Origin: Chondrosia reniformis
Lineage: Eukaryota > Porifera > Demospongiae > Chondrillida > Chondrillidae
DNA: 64,000 nucleotides
Direction of reading: 5' to 3'
Assembly: GCA_947172415.1 (NCBI GenBank)
Contig: OX359195.1
Coordinates: 868,001-932,000 of the forward strand
The translations under genes and the position numbers were made by a program. The notes beneath the pieces were generated by a model. The model was not told the DNA's origin and ran no database searches. It saw nothing but the letters and a program-made list of their open reading frames with translations. Shown one piece after another: positions 45,850 to 57,146 of this stretch; within the stretch, counting starts at the first letter, position 1; every line of letters starts with the position of its first letter.

Positions 45850-46661
45850 AGATGAAAATTAATATAGTTGTGGTTGGCATATCTTTATTACCTGCAGTCA
45901 AGATGAATATTAATATAGTTGTGGTTGGCATATTTTTATTACCACAGTCAAGATTACTATTAATATAGTTGTGGTTGGTATATCTTTATTACCTGTAGTC
46001 AAGATGAATATTAATATAGTTGTGGTTGGCATATCTTTATTACCTGCAGTCAAGATGAATATTGATATAGTTGTGGTTGGCATATCTTTATTACCTGTAG
46101 TCAAGATGAATATTAATATAGTTGTGGTTGGCATATATTTATTACCTGTAGTCAAGATGAATATTGATATAGTTGTGGTTGGCATATCTTTATTACCTGT
46201 AGTCAAGATGAATATTAATATAGTTGTGGTTGGCATATCTTTATTACCTGCAGTCAAGATGAATATTAATATAGTTGTGGTTGGCATATCTTTATTACCT
46301 GCAGTCAAGATGAATATTGATATAGTTGTGGTTGGCATATCTTTATTACCTGTAGTCAAGATGAATATTAATATAGTTGTGGTTGGCATATATTTATTAC
46401 CTGCAGTCAAGATGAATATTGATATAGTTGTGGTTGGCATATCTTTATTACCTGTAGTCAAGATGAATATTAATATAGTTGTGGTTGGCATATCTTTATT
46501 ACCTGCAGTCAAGATGAATATTGATATAGTTGTGGTTGGCATATCTTTATTACCTGTAGTCAAGATGAATATTAATATAGTTGTGGTTGGCATATATTTA
46601 TTACCTGTAGTCAAGATGAATATTGATATAGTTGTGGTTGGCATATCTTTATTACCTGTAG
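45850..46661 (+). repeat. 51-bp 3'-splice-site array in FNBP4 copy 2, ~16 copies
   Basis: Same unit as at 35136, but alternating variants (aatattaatatag / aatattgatatag; atatctttatt / atatatttatt; ctgtag / ctgcag) give a partial two-unit higher-order pattern absent from copy 1. It ends at the real acceptor ctgtag|TCAAGATGAATGG. Confidence 0.92.
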
Positions 46662-47509
46662 TCAAGATGAATGGCAGATGTGCACTGATCAAAACTCTGG
46701 CTATACCTATTACTGGAATACTGTCACTAACAATGTATCCTGGACACTCCCACAAGGGGTCACGCCCACCAACCTACAGGACAAGGACACTTCTAACATT
46801 GATATGAGTGTGAGTGAAGAGAACACTGGTGAAGCTGTGTATGGCCCAACCATCCTGGAGGAGGCGGAGTCAGGTGTCCCCTCCCCCTCCCCATGCACGG
46901 CAGAGATACAGGAGGAGGCTGATCTCCAGGAGAATGTAGATCCTGAGGAAGATGACAAGACTGGTACCACTCTGAAATTGGATATGCAAAATGGAAATGG
47001 GAATGAGGATTCAGAAGCCAATCAAGATGGAGTCAGTTTAGTGGGTTATGTTCCTTCAGAATCAGATGAGTCGGACATTGATAACATGCTTGACAGTGCA
47101 CTGGAGGCTATTCTGGAGGAGGGACCACGCAACGGAGACACACTACCAACCAGTCAGAAACCAATCACAGAAGCTGGTCCAGACCAGATAGTCCTTTAGC
47201 TAAAAAGACAAGAATAGCAGACAATTTAGAAGATGAAGAAAGTGTTACTAGAGATGATAGCAATAAAGATGATGTTGATGGTATGGAAGTGGGTGTGACT
47301 GGTGATAAAGAGGGAGTGGCTAACTTGAAGCCCAACAATGGAAGTAATCGTCCTCAACTGCAAGATTGTTCAGAGGAGGAGAACTTGTGTAATCCCAATC
47401 TTACTAAGGTATGCATTGATTGAGGTATGCATAGATAGTACACATTATGTAATGGATTCATAAGATTGTGTAATTCAATATATTATATATACATATGTAC
47501 ACTGTCTTT

Positions 47510-47635
47510 GAGATGGTTCATCTTTTAGTCTTTTGAATGTCTAGAGATGCAGTCAGTTCTTTTAGAATCAAACGTTTTTACCCTGGCGATCTTCTTCAGT
47601 CACTTTCTCTTGAAATGTTCAAAAGACTAAAGATG
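47510..47635 (-). mobile_element. Foldback-family copy in FNBP4 copy 2, intron 4'
   Basis: Counterpart of 36830-36960, with gtcttttgaatgtctagaga and a mutated core (caaacgtttttaccctggcg). Shared position in both duplicates. Confidence 0.65.
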
Positions 47636-48819
47636 GTCATATAGCAATTGCTTCTTCGTGTTTTTCCTCTCTACTGTATTAGGAGACTACAGAGCTCACT
47701 TGTAAAATGATTTTAAAGAGGCTAGCCCTATTAGGAGCTGTTACCATGGGAACACATCCACTTATTATAGAATTAATCAAGGTTGAGGTTTGTACATATA
47801 ATATATTGCACTGTTCTTCTCCACTATTGTCAGGTAGCATCTCATTTTACAGGTCAGAGTCAATGATTGGAGAGAGGGGGTGTTACCAACACAATATCTC
47901 TTGCAGAAATTAGAGGAAACTACCCTTGCCCTGAAAGAATATGAGACTCAAGTAGCTCCAACTGGATGGACTTTTGTTTGGGATAGGTGGGTGCTTTATG
48001 CATTTGGTATACCCACTTCAGATCACATGATAGTCACATGACATTTAAACTGACACACTGTGCTGTAATAAATCTTTGAAAGTAAGCCTCTGAAAGTGAG
48101 GCTTGCACTAGTCTCCCTAGAGACATAGTAACTCGTTCAGTACACCAGAGGGAAGTTTGATTATAGGGATTTCCTCATGGCAGAACAAGTTTGATGTAGT
48201 CAGTTAGGAGGTGTGAGTTGCCATGGTAATGAATAATTCGAATTGTTATCATCTAACATATGTACATTTTACTGATCAAAGAATTACCTATTTTTTATTA
48301 AACTGTGTGTCTACTATTTCTATATTTACTATATGTATTTACATATATATATATGTAGTTGCGATCATTGAACATTTCTATATGCTTTTCAGTGCTTTTG
48401 TACTAAACTCTATTCAGCTCCTCTAGTGACACAATATCACTTCTTCCATTGTAATGTAGTGATTTTGAAAGGTATTACTATTATAATGCTGTCACTGATT
48501 AGGCTTCATGGGACTTTCCCTCTGATGACGTCATAGAGGGCGGGGCCATAGGACAGGGAAGAGAAGCTAGTGAGGAACAGACTCCAATCAAAGGCAGAAG
48601 AATGTACACTCCTCCCACTCAAGAGAGACCACACCTCCACCAGGTATATAAGTTATATCAAGTAAAGATGAACAAAATTAGGGACTTTCAGATCAAAAGC
48701 TGATCTTAGGCTCCGATGTCTCATCAGCAGAGTCTGGAGTTCTGAAATTTCACTTAACGGGAACTAGAGTCTTCCTAGTCTCCACATAAAGGGATCAGTT
48801 CCACCCATTAGCTCATCTA

Positions 48820-49901
48820 CTTTCATCTTCTTCTCCACTGGGTCAGACAGCTGTTTCTGGGAATTCCACCCTTCATCAGTGATCCTGGGAGTCTTTGTCT
48901 TTTTCTTTATCTTGATCTTCTGTGAATCCTTGGCTCACTATGCTAAATCTAGGGGCCTTATATACACTATTTTGGCGCCAAAAGTTAAATAAGGTGTTAA
49001 CTAAGACACATGATGAAATTTAATTTTATGAAAGGAATGTAGGTCCAATTAACTTTTATGAATTAATTATAAATCTAATAGTAATCCTGCTTGTACAGAT
49101 AAAACAGACTCAGCATAACTATAGACAAAAGTAGGACATATTACGTAAGTCTACCCTTAGGTCTTCTAGTAGTAACATTTCTTTGGAGGTGGGATAACAC
49201 AATATGGGGTAACACAAGACAGTCCTTAAGCATACTAGCTACTTTTTGCTTATACTTGATTCTAACTAGAGGCTGCCGGGATAGGAAGGTTTTAAAGGTT
49301 GATTATAGCTTAAAGTATTTGTAACCCTGCTTAATAAGCCTATTGCATAACTGCAAACTTTTAGCCTGAAAACTGGAGAAGTCACTACATATTCTGGAAT
49401 ACCTAATTAGTTGTGAAATAAAGACACCATAGGCTGGGGTATTAGGAATATTACTATCTAAATGGGGGAAATTTACTATAACAAAGTTAAAGTCCTCTCG
49501 CTTATCATATACTTTAGTGATAAATTGATTGTTAGTAATGGTTATATCTAAGTCTAAAAAGGGGGATTTTTTAGGGCTGGTATTTGTCTTTTTAAGAATA
49601 AGTTCTTTGGGGTAAATATCACTAATTGACAGTTCAAAATCCTTGTTGTTAATACATAAAAGGTCATCAATATACCTATAAGTATTGGAAAATTTAATAG
49701 CTAGGGTGATGTTATATGTACATTTTACTGATCAAAGAATTATCTATTTTCTTATTAAATTTAGTGTCTAACATTTAAATATTTACATATATTCTATTTA
49801 GTTGCAATTATTGAACATTTCTATATAATATATGATTTTCAGTGCTTTTGTACTAAACTCTATTCAGTTCCTCTAGTGACACAATATCATTAGCTCATCT
49901 A
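48820..49901 (-). mobile_element. Retroelement insertion flanked by 14-bp direct repeats
   Basis: Absent from copy 1. cattagctcatcta occurs at 48806-48819 and 49888-49901 and looks like a target-site duplication. Reading on the minus strand: a 180-bp piece of FNBP4 intron 6 (49712-49887), a reverse-transcriptase fragment, a non-coding segment, then a tail (48830-48960) belonging to the interspersed family of 13024. The tail includes ctgatgaagggtggaattcc and cagaaacagctgtctg. This ties those scattered repeats to one element family, probably Penelope-like. Confidence 0.7.
49303..49712 (-). pseudogene. Reverse-transcriptase fragment (YIDD type)
   Basis: Open for ~136 codons without a Met. Contains the catalytic box YRYIDDLL, then SPFLDLDITI and VYDKREDFNFVIVNFPHLD ... 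AYGVFISQLIRYSRIC, a pattern typical of Penelope-like or related metazoan elements. The upstream fingers part and any endonuclease domain are missing, so this is a dead 5'-truncated copy. Confidence 0.75.
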
Positions 49902-52284
49902 GCTCCTCAGGAGACATGAGTGGGTGGGGTAATTCCAGAGTCTATATACTGATGAGACAAAGTAGAAATATGTTTCAAGAACTATAACTACAAATGAGGA
50001 GTTTTCCTCTACAGTGCTTCACCTTATATATACATGTTCAATGCATCACACTATATGAGTTCTGTAAGTATATAATGAACAAGTGAGTGGGTCCAGCTGA
50101 ACTTGGCCTTATTAGAGAGGTGGGTGCATTATAGAAAACCTTATATACGGCCCATTATATTATGTATGGAGAAGTTCTCATTAAGTTTATATAGTTCCCT
50201 ATAGACCTTTCAGATGTAGCATTATTCATATACATGTACGTGTATCATTTAACTAGAACTTTAAGAGGCGACCATAATAAGGAGGTGACTGGTCTATTCA
50301 GGTGACCTCTTTCACAGGATTTATATATACATATTGTAGGTGTTGAAGAATTAATTGCTCTGCCTACAGTTGAGGGGGTGTGGCAAGGTCCCCCTCCCTT
50401 AGAAGAAGGGGAAATCCCTCCCTCTCCTCCAACTCCCCCGTCTCCTCCTCCAGATGAAGAAGCAGAGAAAGATGAAAGTGAGAGTGATCCTGAAGAATTT
50501 ATAGTTAAAGCTGAGCCTCAAATTTATTATGGTCCAGTGGGTCCTCCCGGAAGATTGAGTGATGTAAGTCTGCTCATGTGAACTGTACAGTACATATCAC
50601 ATAAACTGGTACCATAAAGTGGGATATTTTTGAGGATAGAAATTTTTGTGAATCTTTGAAAAGGACCTCAGAATAAATGTGATTCTTATTTCACTGTTGC
50701 TGAGAGTGCGAGCTAAAACATGTGAAACTCAAGAAAAATGGTGGAGGAAATTTTCATGATTCATGATTTTGGAGTTAACTTGGAAAAAAGGTGAAATATA
50801 GTCCGAGTTGCGAAAATTTCCGCTATACGGTTGTACCACCGAAATGAAATTTCTATATTTATTCAACATCATGTGAAACACATACGTACGTACATTGTCG
50901 TTGCTCGGAGTATATACCCCTGTGTACTGACTAAACAATTATATGGCCAAGGGTTTTATTTTAGAAGGATCTTTCTATAATAAAAAAACCTTGATTTTCT
51001 GCATGCTTATAATAGAAATATATATAATGTTAATCACGACACAATTAAAATTGTTGTAATACCATGATTATAAATGTGAAGTTCATTTCTTTTCATAAAA
51101 ATATTGTATAAATAGTGATTAAAAGTGCTTAACCATTCTCAAATCTCAACCAATCTCAGTTTTACACTAGTGTATGAATAGTATATACACTGAGGAGGAG
51201 TAAAATATTGACCACAACTTATTAACACTATACACTATAGCACTTTAATAATAAAATATTTTAAAATTGAAAGGTATCCAAGGCTATTACAAACATTAAA
51301 AGTGTAAAAGACAGCTGCAGTGTAAAAGCTAAACTAAAGATGTCACATAGTCCAATGAACTCCTCCCATATAAGGTGGCTAGAATCTAAGGATGCTGGGA
51401 AAACAAATAGTGTCAACGTCCCAATGTATGTGTCTGAAACATGAACACTGAATGATCCATGTTCCTCACAATACAAGGGTACATTTCAAACTATGGTCCA
51501 GGGTGATCGCTTTAGAGGGATCTCTCTATACTGAAATGGACATGTAACACCTGTAGGTGACCAGCGAAGGTGCTGTAGGGTCAAGAGAAGGCAGTCCGAG
51601 TCTGGACAGTGATTCAGAACCAAAGAAGAAATCAAAGAAGGTCTGCTACCGAGTAGTAGTCAATAGTGTTACTTGTAAATGAATGATGCCCTACGTACTT
51701 CCTCTGCAGGTTAAAGTTAGTGTACAGGGAAGGAAAGGAAAGACCATCACATCACTCTTACAGAAGTGGTCAGGACTACGTCAGAACAATTAACTTGTTA
51801 TAATACTCGTGTATCGTGAATTGAACATTGAAATATTTTTAATACAATTAACTTGTTATGTACTTGTGTATAATATTTCAATACATTCCGATCACGAGTC
51901 TATCTACGTAGATCTGTTGATATTATATGAATATGATGAGGAGTGTCTTAGCTATAATTCTTATCAAATGAGATATGGCACCATCTCTGGTAAATATATA
52001 TTCATTATTCATATATAATTAATAGTTAAACAAAATATTTGTTTCAAACAAACGATTAATTGGTCACGAGTTCAAACAATAACAGTTTTGAAGAATAACG
52101 ATCTGTTTCACAAGTAATTAAAATGGCCTGGAACAAAAAGAGAAATTACATATTCACAAATCACATAATATAATGTATTCCTATAAATAACACAGTCCAC
52201 ATGTGACACTATTTGGATTGAAATTAGTAAATCTACTGTTAACCAAACTACCTATTACATGTACAAACAGATGATGAAAGACAT

Positions 52285-55200
52285 TCACTTACCAAACCTA
52301 ACAATGAGTCTCAATTTCTGGTTGAATTTTCTTACATTATCAAACACTTCCTGTTTAGGAGCATATTCTTTGTAGTCCTTATCCATCAACAGTTCCAACT
52401 CTCTGAGATTCTGATTGGCTGCTGCTCCCTTTAGAATGCTCTCTGCAACATTCCTCCAGTTCATTGTACTCCGTTCACTATTCACTTCCAACCTCTCCAG
52501 TGTAGTGTTCTCCTTGAGAGCTTGTTCAACTGATGTCAAGACATCTTCTTCAGTGACATCCTGGGATATTCAGTACAAGTGTATCCAGTACAATTAAATA
52601 CATGTACTACAATATGAAGTGATTACCTAATCTAAAACACTCAGAGGCCATAGACTGGAACAAGCTAGTCAAAGAAACCTAAACTTTGCAATAAGCAGAC
52701 TGGATATACCTTTAATAAGTAAGGGAAGTAATATTTACTAGTATTAGGCAGTCAAGTGTACCTCAGACTTGTCTGTTATAGTACTGATGGTGAGTTCTTT
52801 CAATGAAGTGTTGTCACGTAGACATCCAATAGCATTAGCAATGTCCCTCGGTGTGATGTTGTAACAGTCTGCTATATAGGGTTGACCTATTGTAACACTC
52901 TTCAATCCACTTCGTAGCAGTTGCACAAGTAATGCTCCATTCCCTGACATTTGAAGGAACCAATCAGATTACAGTACATTAACACACTGCAAATTTATAT
53001 TTATTGCTTATGAAATAGTTTGAAATGTTGCAGAGAGAGGCTATACATTGGCTACTAATCACTTGAAAGGGACACTTTACTGAACACAACCATTCTATTG
53101 AGATGACTGTATAGAGTACATGATCCTCATAGTTGATGAAACGTATTAAGTCCATAGGCAATACATTCTGAACATAAAGTTATAAAACCTACCTTCAAAG
53201 TCACATTCTCTCAGTTCAACTTGCTCCAATGAAGGATTCTGGATCATTCCCTTCAATATACTGGAGGTCAGTGTTTGATGTCTACCAGCTCCCATGGTGA
53301 CCTTCCTGAGTGTCCTGCACTGTCCAACTCCACATTCAACAAGATCAGTGAGACCTTCCTGTATACACCACACATAACAGAGATGTGATATACACATGGG
53401 AATACACTATACAAAAGTGTCAACTGAAATATCCCATCACAATTGAGTGGATATAACAATAAAATGTCTTCTGCTCAAAACAAGGTTAGATGACATGATA
53501 TAAACATTGTGTGGATGGAATAACTACATGGAAATGAGACAGCACTTCCAGTCTCTACATACCAGTTGATCTGAGAGAACAGTGAATGAGCAGAGTACTC
53601 TCTAATATTCAAATGGATTGGATTGGTCATAAGGATTCACCATTTGAACTAATTTACACCACACAAGATACCTCTCTCTTCTCGAATACTTTTACTGAAT
53701 CAGATAAACAACATACAATTATCAAATAACTTTTCTATAAGAATATTATTTAACCAACTATGGGATAGCCATAAGACTGCTACACATTATCAATTAAACA
53801 GGAGTAACAAAGTGAACCCTCTAAAGATAAGTTAGTTATGCCCATATACTTGAGAAGCAATACTAGTTAGTAGCTTCTGCACAGCCTTTCACAGATCCTG
53901 TTTACATACACTTGGAACTCATTTCAGATACACATACAAGGGCTATATAGCTATGAGGAGATATAGTGTTAGGTGTGTATGGGCCACAGTGGTGAATGGG
54001 GAGAGTGAAGTGGAGAAGATAATATTCTATAGACGACTTGCGAAATTACATCACAAAACGTCACCAAACATGGCGGTTTCCGGAATTGTTGGCAAAAGCT
54101 GTTGGCTATACTACTACTATCATAATGATTACCGTAAACAATGGACGTAGCTCAATCCATTTTGAAGTTAGAACGATCCGCAAGTGAATTCAAGTTGTTG
54201 AACGTCCTTCGCAAGTTAACAGTACCTGCGCTGAAGATCTTATGTAAAGATATTCAAGTCAAATCTTTGGGAAAGAAAGCCAAAATTATCTGTCGCTTGA
54301 TAACCTGCTGGAAAAGAGTATGCGATGTGCAGCTAGCAGATTCGGAAGATTTAGAACATTCAACGAGCGCAAATTTGACATTTTTGGATAGAATTACTTC
54401 GTGGACTAAAGATATTTCATTTCTGAAGGACTTTACGTTTGTACAATTGTATGAATATTTCATTAATAGCAAGGATAAAACATTTGATAAGGAAAGTATG
54501 AAAGGTTTAAATCCTTAAAGGCCTACAGATACTTTGCAGATGGATTAGTAACAAATGTTAAGGCTTACCATACTGAAGAAGACCAAATTGTGATCAAAGG
54601 ATATTGCTACTCTTCTCTGAAGGCAAAGACAACTTACACACTTACATGATACTAAAATCTAATGGTGATGTTATTTCAAGGACTTGTAGATGCATAGCTG
54701 CTAAAGGTGGGGCCTGCAGTCATGTAGCAGCCTTATTATTTTTCATCTTCCTGAAGACTGCACTGTTACAGGCCAACTCCAGCAATGGCATGTACCACCA
54801 AGAACAGATTTTACTCCAAAGGAAATTTCAAATATCAGTTTTCAGAAGGCCATGTATGGTAAAGACATTAGCACCAGAGACTCAACAATGCAAAGCAGTA
54901 GCAGTACTAGTGTGCCAGCAATGACTCCCACTTCTTCGGCGTCATTCATTGCACTACTGGTACCTTGGGACATAGCGTTTAACTGTAGTCTTTTTACCGA
55001 CCTTTCTTCCCTCTCAGCGCCGTGCTTGATTGATTTCAATCTTCTCTTGCCATCCTTAAACACAGTTGGTACGCAGTCGATGTGGCTCGGATCCTTAGAG
55101 GGTTTACCCTCAACAAAATGTTCGCCGCATATGCATGCGGTAATACAATTTAGGCTCCCAATTCTCTCTCAAAATGGGAGCTATCCAAGCTTTTTTTGGC

Positions 55201-57146
55201 TTTATTCACGGGAAAGATATAAAAACCGATGCCCGAAGCTTTATTAAAACAATTAGTACAATTCGCAGCACAACAACTAACTGGCATGACTTCAAATATC
55301 AATTTCAATAACTGTATAATTTTATATATAATAAACAGATATTCTTTTGCCAACAGTAAGTGACCGCGAAGCTCCCGGGGAGCTATTGCACAATTTTGCC
55401 AGTCGTCTATATATTGTCATCACACTCACAGGTAATGAAGTATTGTACTTCAGATCAAACGGAAACTCTTCTAATTCACTGCTTCTAAGACAGTCAAACA
55501 CTTCACAACATTGTGGCACTTTTTCCATCAACCCGAGACAAAGTGTCTTTAGTGAGCTCTTCTTCATACAACTCACAACACATGCTAGTAACTCTACACA
55601 ATCAGTATCTACAAAAAGTTACAAAATATACTATATACCATGTACAATCACACACCACCAGGTTATCAGGACTAGACCTCATATTGACAAGTTAACAAGT
55701 TATAACAACTTTACTACAATATTCACCCAAAATGTATAAAAACATTCATAAGAGATCAATAGACTTGAATATTTTGATAACAATAAACTTACATGAGCAT
55801 TCAGAAAAGTCAACATTTACTTTCTTCATGTTTAGCTTGTCTTTGATACCAAACAAGAACACTTTCATCAAATTCACACTACACTCCCAATCTAATGTCA
55901 CATCTTCCAGATTGGGGTGCCTCCTAACGCACTACAGTATAAAGACATTGATGGATCACTCAAGAATAACAATATATGCTAGTACTTATCTAAATAGAGA
56001 ATTACTACACATGAAGACATATCTCAACATTTACACTTAACACTGCACAGAAGTGTCATACAGTGAGATCTCATGTGACCAGCAACCAATCACATGTAGT
56101 GACTACAGCTGATTATAGAGTTGCCCCATAGCTGCATTCACTGGTTTGTGTCACATACATGATACACTATATAGCTGGATAGAATATGAACACATTTCAG
56201 TGGAATGGAACAAATATAAAGTGACCACTGACCAAATACAATATTCACTATTAATAGACTAAATACCTGTCCTTATAAAGATTAACATTTCTCAACTAAA
56301 ATATTAGCTGTTCTGTATAGAGGTTTTACTGTTCTTTACACTTGTATGTATTCCACAACTCACATTGACACTGGCATCAATATCATCACCTTTATAATCA
56401 TCAGTATCACCAAATATCCAATTCCATTGTCTCATTTTATCATATTCACATTCCTTCATCTCCATGGTAACCAATTGTGGTAGGTTGTCAAGTAAGTCCT
56501 TTAAGTCTTCATGTGTAAATTTGACCCTCACCAGACTAAGAGATTTCAACTGATAACAAGTAACTACTGAGCTCATTAGCACACTTGCCTTCACCGTCTC
56601 ATCATAAACTACATAGCAACGAGAAAGGATATAGTTTGTGGTATCATTTAAAGTTAGCAACTTCACAACTCAAGACTTGTGCAGTGAATGACAACACAAG
56701 TGACTTAGACTTGTGCAGTATGTACACACACTAGTGACTGTCACATGTGACTATATTTAGATGATCACTTTCAATGATATTAACACAATACTAACAAGAA
56801 GATATTACATTCCATTGACATACACAGTTGACATGACTCACTTCTGAAATGTATCGCAAGGTGTTCAAGTCTCTTTGAATGAAATGAAACAATTTCAGAT
56901 ATCGCTGAAGAGTAATCTCCTCCCCCTTCCAACTGTAGAGATGTAAAATGTACCATGTATATTAAACAGTACTATATACTTACATAAATGTATTGTATAA
57001 AAGTTTGGTAAACATTTACAAAACACAATTAAAGAAGCCATAAAACTATACTTCTGGGTTGGACTGCAAACATACCCCTTCAAAGGCCAGTTTATGTAGT
57101 GAACTTTGCAACTTTAGAAAGTCATGAAGTAGAACAGACTCTCTCT
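52285..57146 (-). CDS. NLR exons 6-13: leucine-rich-repeat region
   Basis: Eight small exons encode irregular LRRs, e.g. LQSSLHKLAFEG, QLKSLSLVRV, NPSLEQVELRECDF, NTSLKELTIST, NQNLRELELL. Exon lengths vary (71 to 276 bp). The 2-kb intron between 55430 and 53358 holds an inverted-repeat transposon. The region is expected to sense ligand or autoinhibit, by family analogy. Confidence 0.82.

Larger units (their letters stand above)
45246..51793 (+). pseudogene. FNBP4-like copy 2, broken
   Basis: Exons matching copy 1 exons 3-10: 45246-45409, 46662-47408, 47683-47787, 47853-47986, 48472-48643, 50340-50563, 51557-51640, 51710-51793. Exon 4' carries a 5-bp duplication (ccaga ccaga, ~47177-47186) that shifts frame to an early stop at 47199. 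Exon 7' has AAG changed to TAG inside WW2 and is one base shorter (caaaggcag for caaaagccag). No copies of exons 1-2 exist beside it. All splice sites are kept, and the last three exons differ only by in-frame gaps (-15, -3 bp), so decay is recent. A truncated WW1 protein remains possible. Confidence 0.87.
44417..52000 (+). repeat. Segmental duplication, copy 2
   Basis: Second copy of 33466-39900. It differs by a diverged splice-site array, a ~1.1-kb insertion at 48820-49901, an extra ~0.5-kb AT-rich segment at ~50765-51320 absent from copy 1, and coding lesions. The right end merges into the 3' flank of the NLR gene. Confidence 0.9.
54028..55409. mobile_element. Terminal-inverted-repeat DNA element carrying SAP/SWIM and THAP relics
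   Basis: Left end tatagacgacttgcgaaatt (54028) is matched in inverse at the right end by aattttgccagtcgtctata (55393-55412), about 16 of 19 aligned bases identical. Between them are two decayed convergent coding regions. The element lies in an NLR intron, its right end close to the LRR exon ending at 55430. Target-site duplication is unclear (possibly tat/ata). Confidence 0.68.

Noticed and set aside
54852..55247. 131-residue plus-strand frame over the THAP region
   Set aside because: Mostly antisense of the THAP pseudogene, which shows the conserved zinc-finger pattern on the minus strand.
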